DNA of 64,000 nt from positions 71,999-135,998 of the forward strand of contig JANRJH010000024.1 in the NCBI GenBank assembly GCA_033764075.1. Direction: 5' to 3'. Each line of letters opens with the position of its first letter. Position 1 is the first letter of the stretch. The notes beneath the pieces were generated by a model. It was not told the DNA's origin. It saw only the letters and a list, made by a program, of their open reading frames with translations, and made no database searches. Shown in pieces: positions 17,163-24,867 of the stretch. The stretch comes from M3007 sp033764075 (GTDB taxonomy: Bacteria > Bacteroidota > Bacteroidia > Chitinophagales > Saprospiraceae). The translations under genes were made by a program, and so were the position numbers.

Positions 17163-18023
17163 CTATTTGTCGGCTAACCACTCGGCTATCTTGGCAGCCA
17201 TCAGCGGGTTGTCGTGCGCAAACCGCATTGCGTCCAGGTGCGTCCTGCCGTTTATCGTCCACAACTCTATTGCTTCCTTCGCCGGGTATTGCTCCACAAA
17301 GGAGGCGCTGCACCGGAAAGGAACAATGGCATCTTCCGGGCAATGCGTAATCAGCGCGGGCAGTTTCTCGTCCGGCGCCAGGTGGTTCAGTGGGTTGGCA
17401 TCCCGGAATGCATCCGATCCTTTTTCCCCGCCTGCGTAGGCTTCCACCGCCTGAAAAGGCGGCAGGTAGTCCAGATCCAGCGGACCGGCAATGGACAAAA
17501 AGCCGGTGAGGCTGCCGTCGTCCAGTCCCGCTTCCCGACGCCGGCGCTGGTCATAAGCCAGGTGCGCCGTCAAGGTGGCGCCTGCCGAGGAGCCGCTGAG
17601 TAAAACGGGCGTTTTTCCCCAGCCCTGCTGATGGGTCCATGCCCGAACGGTGTGCATGGCCGACACCATGTCTTCCATCATATGCGGGTGGCTAAACCGT
17701 GGCGAGAGCCGGTAGGCGGGCATGACGACGTGAAAGCCCTGTTTCAAAAAAAAGGCGGTGACATCCGGGTACATGCCGGGGAAACCGTTGCGCCAGGCGC
17801 CGCCATGCACAAAAAACAGGATGCTGTGCCGCCTGGGTCTGGGATTCTCCCAAACGAGCATGTACTGGCGCCGATGTTGCCCGTAGCGCATGCGGGTGGG
17901 CGGATGCATGCGCGGGGTCATCAGCATATGTCTGGCCATTCGGCCGGGAATTTCGAACAGCTGTCTCAATAGTTCCGGGTGCACAAGCGATAAATCGGCC
18001 AACGGATTACGACTTAAGTCCAT
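17163..18023 (-). CDS. Alpha/beta hydrolase (esterase/lipase-like)
   Basis: A 286-aa cytoplasmic hydrolase with the HSL/BD-FAE layout: oxyanion loop FFVHGGAWRNG (71-80), nucleophile Ser146 in GSSAG (144-148), an acid in CPEDAIVPF and a candidate histidine in GRTHLDAM near the C-terminus. Such enzymes split short acyl or carboxyl esters; the substrate cannot be read from sequence. There is no signal peptide. The gene is divergent from the SprB-like operon, with an inverted repeat (18063-18081) between them. Confidence 0.85.
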   Translation of the reverse strand: MDLSRNPLADLSLVHPELLRQLFEIPGRMARHMLMTPRMHPPTRMRYGQHRRQYMLVWENPRPRRHSILFFVHGGAWRNGFPGMYPDVTAFFLKQGFHVVMPAYRLSPRFSHPHMMEDMVSAMHTVRAWTHQQGWGKTPVLLSGSSAGATLTAHLAYDQRRRREAGLDDGSLTGFLSIAGPLDLDYLPPFQAVEAYAGGEKGSDAFRDANPLNHLAPDEKLPALITHCPEDAIVPFRCSASFVEQYPAKEAIELWTINGRTHLDAMRFAHDNPLMAAKIAEWLADK

Positions 18024-18062
18024 AACGTGTTTTTCTAGTACAACAGTTAAGCTTCAGGGGTG

Positions 18063-18081
18063 TTTGCCCAGAAAGGGCAAA
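18063..18081. repeat. 7-bp inverted repeat between divergent genes
   Basis: TTTGCCC, a 5-base gap AGAAA, then GGGCAAA. It lies between the esterase start (18023) and the -7 box of the SprB-like operon (18114), where an operator could be, but one copy cannot prove a role. Confidence 0.35.
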
Positions 18082-18113
18082 AAAACAATCTCGCCGAATG
18101 TCTAAATTCCTGT

Positions 18114-18120
18114 TATTTTG
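18114..18120 (+). promoter_or_regulatory. Candidate -7 box of the SprB-like operon
   Basis: TATTTTG is one base shorter than the TAnnTTTG consensus and lies 36 bases before the ATG at 18157. It overlaps the alternative TTG start at 18118, which speaks against that start. Confidence 0.4.
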
Positions 18121-18156
18121 TATGTCCGTTTACCGAAGGATTCTGAAACCGATCAC

Positions 18157-21100
18157 ATGAGCCGATTTGCATGGATATTTCTCTGGGGATTGTTGACAAA
18201 CGGCGTCTTCGGGCAAGCGCCAATGCTTGCTTTAGACAGCATCCGGCAAGTTCCGTGTAATGGCGTTGTCGGGGGATCTGTTTGGACTTCTGCCTCCGGC
18301 GGCGTTGCGCCGTATCTGTACACCCCCAGTAACGATACGCTCGTTTACTCGTCGGGCGAGTTTGTGGATTTTTTCCCGGCAGGCAGCCATTTTGTTGCGG
18401 TGGTGGATGCCGCCGGTGCTTCCGATACTGTTTTTTTTACCATTACCGAACCGGAACCTTTTGATTTTCAATTTCAATCTGGCAATGCCCGTTGTTTTGG
18501 GGAGGCATCGGGAACCATCACGGTCTCCCTTGGGGGCGGAACACTGCCCTATGCCTTCTTGTGGGAGAACGGGGATGCCGGCCCTATTTCAGATAGCCTG
18601 GCTGCTGGTATTCACTTTGTCACCGTTACTGATGCCGCCGGGTGTATAGCCGTTTCGGCAGCCATGGTCGATGAACCTTCGCCGGTGTTGGCAGACAGTT
18701 TCATCGTGGAGGACGTCATCTGTTTTGGCGACACCAACGGATCGGTGCTGGTCTTGCCGGTTGGCGGCACAGGGTTCTTTTCGTATACATGGAACAACGG
18801 CGCGACAACACCTGTTGCCGTCGCCTTGCCTGCCGGTGTATTTGTGGTGACGGTTACGGATCAAAACGGCTGCACGGGTTCCGGGGCGGCGGCGGTCACC
18901 CAGCCCCCCCCATTGCAGGTTTTTCTGCAACAAATCATTCCGGCGACCTGTCGCGACACCTGCAACGGCGTAGCGAGCATAACCGTCGTCGGGGGGCGTC
19001 CGGGATACGCCATTAACTGGGGTTTGCCGGGCTTTTCGCCGGATAGTTTGTTTGTCGGCAATTTATGTGCAGGAAACTATACCATCACCGCCACAGATGC
19101 CGCGGGTTGTACGGCTACGCTCACCTTTGACATCGCGCAGCCCCCTGCCCTTTCCATTCAATTGCAGTCCCTGGCGCCCACCTGTGCCGGGGAATCCAAC
19201 GGACAAGCACAGGCATCGGCGCTGGGCGGCACGCCACCCTACACATTTGCCTGGAGTACAGGCCAGACGGGCGCTGTTGCCGACGCATTGCCTTGCGGAC
19301 CGATCCGTGTGGTCGTGCAGGATGCCAACCAATGCCGGACAAGCGCTATGGACAGCCTGCCTTGCGTTCCTCCGCTTCTGGTGGATGTCCTGTCGGCAGA
19401 GCCCGTCCGTTGTTTCGGAGACGCCGACGGCCGCATTTCCATAACCCCGACCGGAGGCCAGGCGCCCTATGCCTACCTTTGGAGCGACCCAAACGCGCAA
19501 ACCGGCCCCGTTGCGTCGAATCTTGCGCCCGGGTCGTACACCGTCACCGTCACAGACGCTTTTGGCTGCACCAGTGTCGCGCAGGCGACCGTCATTGAGC
19601 CGCCGCCGTTGGGTGTTGCCATACAGTCTGTTAACGTTGTGTGCACAGGCGAGCGCAATGGGTCGGCATCCGCTACCGTTGCCGGCGGCACCCCGCCTTA
19701 CCAGTATTTGTGGAATACCGGCGCAGCCGCCAATCCACTGACCGGCCTGCCGCCAGGAACCTATTTTGCCACCGTTACCGACCAGCAGGGTTGCTCGGCC
19801 ATCACGCCACCGGGATTTGTGGCCGAGCCTTCTGAACCGGTCACCCTGTTGATGGCCCAAACGCGGGCCAGTTGTTACGGCCAAAACGACGGCGCGGCAG
19901 CAGCTTCTGCCGCCGGCGGCAATGGCCCGCCCTTCACTTTTCTCTGGAACAACGGGCAAGCCGGCCCCGCTGCGACCGGACTGGCGCCAGGGATTTACAC
20001 GGCCACCGCCACCGACGCCTTGGGATGCCGCGCCACCGATACGGTGGAAGTGGTAGCGCTGGACAGCATCCGCGTCAATGTTATTTTCACCAGACCTACC
20101 TGCAAAGGCTATTCCGACGGCAGGGCTGCGATAAACCTGGTGCAAGGCGGGGCAGGCATGGGTGACACCAGTTTGTACAGCTACCAGTGGAGCGTACCGG
20201 GCATTTCCGGAACATTACTCATCGACAGCCTGGCAGGGAACATGAACTACGGTGTAACGGTGACCGATTTGCAAGGGTGCTCGGCGTCTGCCGACTTTTT
20301 TTTGCCGGACGCGCAATCCATTCAATTGGTTGGCTACGTGACGGATGTAGCCTGCTCCGGCGACAGTACCGGCGAGGTTGGCATCGCCAGCGCACAGGGT
20401 GCGTATCCCATCGTGTCTTATGTGTGGACAACCGGCAGTATGGAGACGGCCCTTTCGGCCATACCGGCAGGTGACTACGGTGTAACGGTGACCGATGCAA
20501 AGGGATGCCGCCTAGACACCGTACTGCGTGTGCCTGAGCCTTTGCCCCTGCAGGTTGTTTTTGATGTTGATCCGTTGTTGTGTTTTCAAGGTAAGGATGC
20601 AGCCATACGGGCAACGGTATCCGGTGGTGTGCCGGCGTATACCTTTTTTTGGAATAACGGCGCTACCATCGACCTTTTGGCAGGCATCGGCGCCGGAACA
20701 TACACCGTGCGGGTGCTGGATGAAAACGATTGTGTTGTTGTCGACAGCATAACGATCGCGGAGCCTCCGGAACCGGAATATACCGTCACCGGAAATCCGC
20801 CGGATTGTTTTGGCGGGCGAAACGGCAGCATTGTCATCGATCAACAAAACCTGGTTCCACCCATACGGTACAGCCTGAATGACAAGCCATTTGGCAGCGC
20901 CTCCGTCTTTAAAAACCTGCCGGCCGGCTTGCATCGCTTACGGATCAGGGACGGCAACGGCTGCACCTACACCGACACAGTGTTGCTGGCAGCCCCTGCC
21001 CCGATTCAGGTAGGTCTGGATGCAGACACCACCATCCGGGCCGGCGACACCTTGGTGTTGACCGCCGCGGTTGTCGGCGCTTTGGCGCCGGTACAATATT

Positions 21101-21555
21101 CGTGGTCGAGTGTTTTGGCCGGAAAAACAGCCTGTGCTGATTCGGCCTGCAGCGGATTAACCGTAGCGCCCCTGCAACCCAACACCTACCGGGTGCAGGT
21201 GACCGATGCGAGGGGGTGCACGGCTGAAGCGACCGTCAGGGTGGATGTGGATCAAAACCGGTTGCTGTACGTGCCGACCGCCTTTAGCCCGAACGGCGAT
21301 CAAAACAACGATCTGCTGGTGGTGCATGGTCCAGGCCAGGGCGTTTCGGAAATAATGCGTTTTTCGGTTTACGACCGGTGGGGAGAAGAAGTCTATACCG
21401 ACACACAATTTCTGCCCAATACGCCTGCCCGGGGCTGGGATGGGATGTTCAGGGGGAGTCCCTGCGACGGGGGGGTGTATGCATGGGTGATTGAGGTTAG
21501 GTATATCGACGGACAAATCGGTATCTTTACGGGCAATACAACCCTGTTGCGTTAA
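18157..21555 (+). CDS. SprB-repeat adhesin-like protein with T9SS type B (CHU_C) C-terminus
   Basis: From the ATG at 18157 the product is 1132 aa with a signal peptide (MSRFAWIFLWGLLTNGVFGQ). About twelve SprB-type repeats of 70-80 residues follow, each with a Cys early (for example ARCFGEASG), a GG.PPY.Y.W.NG core and a closing TVTDA.GC. The Cys pair per repeat may form disulfides. One PKD-like module precedes the C-terminal gliding-motility-associated domain (YVPTAFSPNGDQNNDLLVV, YDRWGEEVY, GWDGMFRG, GVYAWVIEV), which is the type B T9SS signal. SprB in Flavobacterium johnsoniae is a mobile surface adhesin used in gliding. The PorP/SprF gene directly downstream matches the sprB-sprF pairing. 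Whether this cell glides is not shown here. Confidence 0.92.
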   Translation: MSRFAWIFLWGLLTNGVFGQAPMLALDSIRQVPCNGVVGGSVWTSASGGVAPYLYTPSNDTLVYSSGEFVDFFPAGSHFVAVVDAAGASDTVFFTITEPEPFDFQFQSGNARCFGEASGTITVSLGGGTLPYAFLWENGDAGPISDSLAAGIHFVTVTDAAGCIAVSAAMVDEPSPVLADSFIVEDVICFGDTNGSVLVLPVGGTGFFSYTWNNGATTPVAVALPAGVFVVTVTDQNGCTGSGAAAVTQPPPLQVFLQQIIPATCRDTCNGVASITVVGGRPGYAINWGLPGFSPDSLFVGNLCAGNYTITATDAAGCTATLTFDIAQPPALSIQLQSLAPTCAGESNGQAQASALGGTPPYTFAWSTGQTGAVADALPCGPIRVVVQDANQCRTSAMDSLPCVPPLLVDVLSAEPVRCFGDADGRISITPTGGQAPYAYLWSDPNAQTGPVASNLAPGSYTVTVTDAFGCTSVAQATVIEPPPLGVAIQSVNVVCTGERNGSASATVAGGTPPYQYLWNTGAAANPLTGLPPGTYFATVTDQQGCSAITPPGFVAEPSEPVTLLMAQTRASCYGQNDGAAAASAAGGNGPPFTFLWNNGQAGPAATGLAPGIYTATATDALGCRATDTVEVVALDSIRVNVIFTRPTCKGYSDGRAAINLVQGGAGMGDTSLYSYQWSVPGISGTLLIDSLAGNMNYGVTVTDLQGCSASADFFLPDAQSIQLVGYVTDVACSGDSTGEVGIASAQGAYPIVSYVWTTGSMETALSAIPAGDYGVTVTDAKGCRLDTVLRVPEPLPLQVVFDVDPLLCFQGKDAAIRATVSGGVPAYTFFWNNGATIDLLAGIGAGTYTVRVLDENDCVVVDSITIAEPPEPEYTVTGNPPDCFGGRNGSIVIDQQNLVPPIRYSLNDKPFGSASVFKNLPAGLHRLRIRDGNGCTYTDTVLLAAPAPIQVGLDADTTIRAGDTLVLTAAVVGALAPVQYSWSSVLAGKTACADSACSGLTVAPLQPNTYRVQVTDARGCTAEATVRVDVDQNRLLYVPTAFSPNGDQNNDLLVVHGPGQGVSEIMRFSVYDRWGEEVYTDTQFLPNTPARGWDGMFRGSPCDGGVYAWVIEVRYIDGQIGIFTGNTTLLR

Positions 21556-21576
21556 TTTTGAATCCAGCTCATCACC

Positions 21577-22641
21577 ATGACCATCCCGCTTTCCTTTTGC
21601 TGCCGATTTTTTGCAAGCCTGACTTGTTGTCTTTTTTGGGGCAACATTTTGGCGCAGGATCCGCATTTTTCACAGTTCTATCACACCCCCTGGAACCTCA
21701 ACCCCGCCATGACCGGGTTGCACAACGGCAGTTGGCGGGCTTCGCTCATTTACCGGGACCAGTGGGGCAGCATCCTGGCACAGGAGCCGTTCCGCACTTT
21801 TTCTGCTTCGGCAGACGGGCGGATTCCGGTTGGTCGCTATGACCACATTGGTGTGGGGGCAGGTGCCTTGCACGATGAAGCCGGAACGGCGCGATATACG
21901 CTGAACAATGTCCATGCAAGCGGCGCATACCTGCGCAGGCTGTCGGGCAAGCCCAGGCGGGCAAGCCATTATCTGGGCGCCGGCATTCAGGTGGGGGTCG
22001 GGCAAAACAACATCGACTGGAGCAGGCTCTGGTTCAGTCGCCAGTTTGATGCGGTGACGGAAGCCCCCGATCCGGGAGCAGCCAACGGCGAGCCGAACGC
22101 CAATGCTTCCGGGAAACCCTGGCTGGACTTCAACGCCGGGGTCATCTGGTATGCATTATTGAAAAATGAAGGGTTCGTCATGGCGGGTGCGGCCCTACAT
22201 CACCTCAATGAACCGGCCGTATCGCTGATCGAAGATTATGCCGAAACCCTGTATCGTCGCCACACAGTGCATGCTTCCGGGCATTTTCCGATCAACGATG
22301 AATTGGCCTTGCTTCCGGGCATTTTATGGATGAGCCAGGGCCCGGCCCAACAAATCAACCTGGGGGCAAACATCCGTTACGGAAATGCCGATTACCGCGA
22401 ACTGGCGCTGCGCACAGGCGCCTGGCTGCGTATGGCCAACCGGCTGGAGGAGGGCATCCGACCCGAAGCGGTTGTGGTAACGGGTATGTTCGAGTGGGAC
22501 CGGTGGATGCTGGGGCTTAGTTACGACATCACGGTATCCTCATTGGGACAGGCCAACAGCAACCGGGGCGCGTTCGAGATCAGCCTCAGTTATGTGCATC
22601 CGGGCAGGCGTAAAGGGAAGGTGGCTTGTCCATCGCTTTAA
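21577..22641 (+). CDS. PorP/SprF family type IX secretion membrane protein
   Basis: The 354-aa protein has a signal peptide ending NILAQ and the family's opening motif DPHFSQFYHTPWNLNPAMTG, then YRDQWGSIL and the LGAGIQVGVGQNNIDWS strand region. It should be an outer-membrane barrel. In characterised systems, PorP/SprF proteins associate with type B cargo and are needed for its export or attachment. The gene starts 21 bases after the SprB-like gene, so the two are almost certainly co-transcribed and work as a pair. Confidence 0.93.
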   Translation: MTIPLSFCCRFFASLTCCLFWGNILAQDPHFSQFYHTPWNLNPAMTGLHNGSWRASLIYRDQWGSILAQEPFRTFSASADGRIPVGRYDHIGVGAGALHDEAGTARYTLNNVHASGAYLRRLSGKPRRASHYLGAGIQVGVGQNNIDWSRLWFSRQFDAVTEAPDPGAANGEPNANASGKPWLDFNAGVIWYALLKNEGFVMAGAALHHLNEPAVSLIEDYAETLYRRHTVHASGHFPINDELALLPGILWMSQGPAQQINLGANIRYGNADYRELALRTGAWLRMANRLEEGIRPEAVVVTGMFEWDRWMLGLSYDITVSSLGQANSNRGAFEISLSYVHPGRRKGKVACPSL

Positions 22642-22659
22642 CTATTCAAATCTTTCACC

Positions 22660-23586
22660 ATGTTCAAACCGCATTTTTTTTTCACAATGTTGGCGCTGGG
22701 TATGGCAGCTTGCACAGCGCCGCCCGCCGACCCTGGTCTGAAGGAAGCCATGCTGATAACCTTCGATTCCTTCCCCTCTCGCCATGTAGATGCCCGGCGG
22801 GTTGATGTGTGGTTGCCGGCGGGGTATGCCAAAAACGCTGCCGGCCATTTCGCGGTGTTGTACATGCACGATGGGCAAAATTTGTTTGACAGCACGCTTG
22901 CCTTCGGGCATGCGGAGTGGAAAATCGATGAAGTGGCCTCCCGCATGCTCGGGGCAGACAGTTTGCGCCCGTTTATAGTGGTCGGCGTATGGAACACGCC
23001 CAAACGCTTCCGGGAATACGCGCCTGCCAAGCCGTTTGAAGACACCCCGGTATCCTACCAGGAGCGCCTGGGTGCCGAGCGGGGGAAAGGCGCGCTGGCA
23101 GATGCGTATCTGCTTTTTTTGACCCGGGAACTCAAGCCTTTCATCGATTCCGTTTATGGGTGTAGTCGTCGCCGCGACGACACCTATGTGATGGGCTCCA
23201 GCATGGGCGGGTTGGTTTCCCTGTACGCTGTTTTGGAATATCCGGATGTATTTGCAGGAGCCGGGTGCGTTTCGACCCACTGGCCATTGAGCCTGAACCA
23301 AAACGACACGGTCTTTTCGAGGGCCATGGGCCGATATTTGCAGTCAAAATTGCCCGAAGCCGGAAATCCTAAATTGTATTTCGACCATGGCACCGTAGCG
23401 CTAGACAGCCTTTACCCGCCACATCAAATGTATATAGACAGTCTTTTGCGGGCGCTCGCCTACCCTGCCGAGCGGTGGACCAGTCGGAAATTTGTCGGCG
23501 AATCCCATACCGAATCGTCCTGGGCAAAGCGGGTGCATGAGCCGTTGTATTTTTTATTGCAAAAACAACCTGCAAGCCAACAATGA
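22660..23586 (+). CDS. Esterase-D-like alpha/beta hydrolase lipoprotein
   Basis: The 308-aa product has a short signal peptide ending in MAAC (Cys18), so it is likely a lipoprotein. The rest is an esterase D/Fes-type domain: VDVWLPAGY, VLYMHDGQNLFD (oxyanion region), FIVVGVWNTPKR, nucleophile Ser in GSSMGG near residue 187, an acidic residue around YFDHGTVALD, and His in GESHTESSWAKR. Family members act on carbohydrate acetates, siderophore esters or similar substrates. It is third in the SprB operon, 18 bases after porP/sprF, and its stop overlaps the next ATG (ATGA). Confidence 0.85.
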   Translation: MFKPHFFFTMLALGMAACTAPPADPGLKEAMLITFDSFPSRHVDARRVDVWLPAGYAKNAAGHFAVLYMHDGQNLFDSTLAFGHAEWKIDEVASRMLGADSLRPFIVVGVWNTPKRFREYAPAKPFEDTPVSYQERLGAERGKGALADAYLLFLTRELKPFIDSVYGCSRRRDDTYVMGSSMGGLVSLYAVLEYPDVFAGAGCVSTHWPLSLNQNDTVFSRAMGRYLQSKLPEAGNPKLYFDHGTVALDSLYPPHQMYIDSLLRALAYPAERWTSRKFVGESHTESSWAKRVHEPLYFLLQKQPASQQ

Positions 23587-24380
23587 AGTACACGTTAATG
23601 CTGGCTATACTGCTGACAATGACCATTGCGCGTGGCCAGTCTGCGGCAATCCCCGTGGGCGGCCAGGTCCAAATATTCGAGCCTTTGGCAGTAAAAGGGC
23701 AAAAAAGACCCGTTGAAGCACCCCGCCCACCGGCGGTTCCGAAAAACGTGGTGTACTGGGCCATCTGGATCGCCGTGGTGACGGTCATATTCTTGGCGAT
23801 GCGCGCCCTGTACCTGAGTGGGGGCACAGGCCTCAAGGTGCTGGCCGTGGCGCTTTTTCTGGCGAGCGTCGCCGGCTTTTCGTATGTGATGCTGATGGTC
23901 CGATTTTTCGACGTCGGCCCGGGCAACCTGCAACCCGAGCAGGTGGCACTGGCCGATTTTTACCAAATGGGAATTCGGCTGGGGGTAGAGACGCCGTACC
24001 ACCAGGTGCTGGCCGACGACGGGTTCCGCATAGGCATCGGTGCCGGCGAAAACGGTGTGGTGATTGCCGATTACGGGGAGAACAAGGGCATGGTTTTCGC
24101 TTTGTCGATGTTGGACACCATTGTGGTGGAAGAGGGCGATCGGGCGTCGTTGTCTGTACTGCCGGAAAACGGCCCTGCTGCCTGGACTATTGAAACGGAC
24201 GACGCGCGTTCGGCCGGAGCGGAACGCCTTCAACAAATTCAGATTATTTTTCGCGATACGCATCCCTGGGCCGTGACCATCCGCTTTCGGCACACCGGCT
24301 ACCCGCAAGCCACCGCAGCAGCCCTTCAGGAAATGCTCATGGGCAGCATCGACTATTATCAAAACAACCATCCGGAATGA
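23583..24380 (+). CDS. Membrane protein of unknown function
   Basis: This 265-aa protein has a signal peptide (MKYTLMLAILLTMTIARGQ), a short proline-rich stretch, and two adjacent membrane segments at about residues 57-76 and 82-104 (VVYWAIWIAVVTVIFLAMRAL; LKVLAVALFLASVAGFSYVML). The remaining 160 residues are soluble, acidic and beta-rich, and repeat the motif DDGFRIGIGAGENGVVIADYGENKG. I do not recognise the family. Its start overlaps the esterase stop by four bases, so translation is probably coupled. Confidence 0.7.
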   Translation: MKYTLMLAILLTMTIARGQSAAIPVGGQVQIFEPLAVKGQKRPVEAPRPPAVPKNVVYWAIWIAVVTVIFLAMRALYLSGGTGLKVLAVALFLASVAGFSYVMLMVRFFDVGPGNLQPEQVALADFYQMGIRLGVETPYHQVLADDGFRIGIGAGENGVVIADYGENKGMVFALSMLDTIVVEEGDRASLSVLPENGPAAWTIETDDARSAGAERLQQIQIIFRDTHPWAVTIRFRHTGYPQATAAALQEMLMGSIDYYQNNHPE

Positions 24381-24383
24381 CAC

Positions 24384-24830
24384 ATGCAAGATCTGGTTCC
24401 ATTTTCCATGCCCGTTTCCCTTCGTTGGGCCGATTTTGACTTCAATGGGCACTTGCGCCATTCTGTCTACTACGATTTTGGCGCAGCGGCCCGGGTACAA
24501 TTCCTTGACCAGTGCGGCCTAACGCTGGACATGATGGGCCAACATCGAATCGGCCCGGTACTTTTTCGGGAGGAGGCTGTTTTCCGAAAGGAAGTCCGGT
24601 GGGGCGATGAACTCCGCATAACCCTGTGGATAACCCGCATGCGAAAAGATTTTTCTCGTTTCACCTTCCGGCACGAACTGTTAAAGGCCGATGACAGTCT
24701 GGCGGCCGTCATGCATGTCGATGGTGCATGGATTGATATGGACCGGCGCAAATTGACCGGGTTGCCGGACATAGGGATTGACTGGGCGGAAAGGATGCCG
24801 AAAAGTCTGGATTTTGAGTGGACGGAATAA
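24384..24830 (+). CDS. Acyl-CoA thioesterase (hotdog fold, 4HBT type)
   Basis: The 148-aa protein is a single hotdog domain. The N-terminal motif RWADFDFNGHLRHSVYYDF contains the Asp and the N-G-H-L turn typical of 4-hydroxybenzoyl-CoA/YbgC-like thioesterases. The middle strands (VFRKEVRWGDELRIT, RFTFRHELLKAD) also fit. Such enzymes release free acids from CoA thioesters in the cytoplasm; the substrate is not predictable. It is the last gene of the operon, three bases after the previous one, and the hairpin repeat begins two bases after its stop. Confidence 0.88.
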   Translation: MQDLVPFSMPVSLRWADFDFNGHLRHSVYYDFGAAARVQFLDQCGLTLDMMGQHRIGPVLFREEAVFRKEVRWGDELRITLWITRMRKDFSRFTFRHELLKADDSLAAVMHVDGAWIDMDRRKLTGLPDIGIDWAERMPKSLDFEWTE

Positions 24831-24831
24831 T

Positions 24832-24867
24832 ATACTCGTCCTACGACTATACTCGTAGGACGAGTAT
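24832..24867. repeat. Hairpin repeat, copy 1 (15-bp perfect stem)
   Basis: ATACTCGTCCTACGA, loop CTATAC, then the exact reverse complement. It fills the gap between the convergent thioesterase gene and the FG-GAP lipoprotein gene, abutting both stop codons, so it can terminate both. The 28-base core (TCGTCC...GGACGA) is identical to copy 2 at 27093. Confidence 0.85.

Noticed and set aside
18157..21555. CRISPR-like or tandem DNA repeats in the SprB regions
   Set aside because: The periodicity is 70-80 codons of diverged protein repeats, with no short identical repeats and unique spacers.
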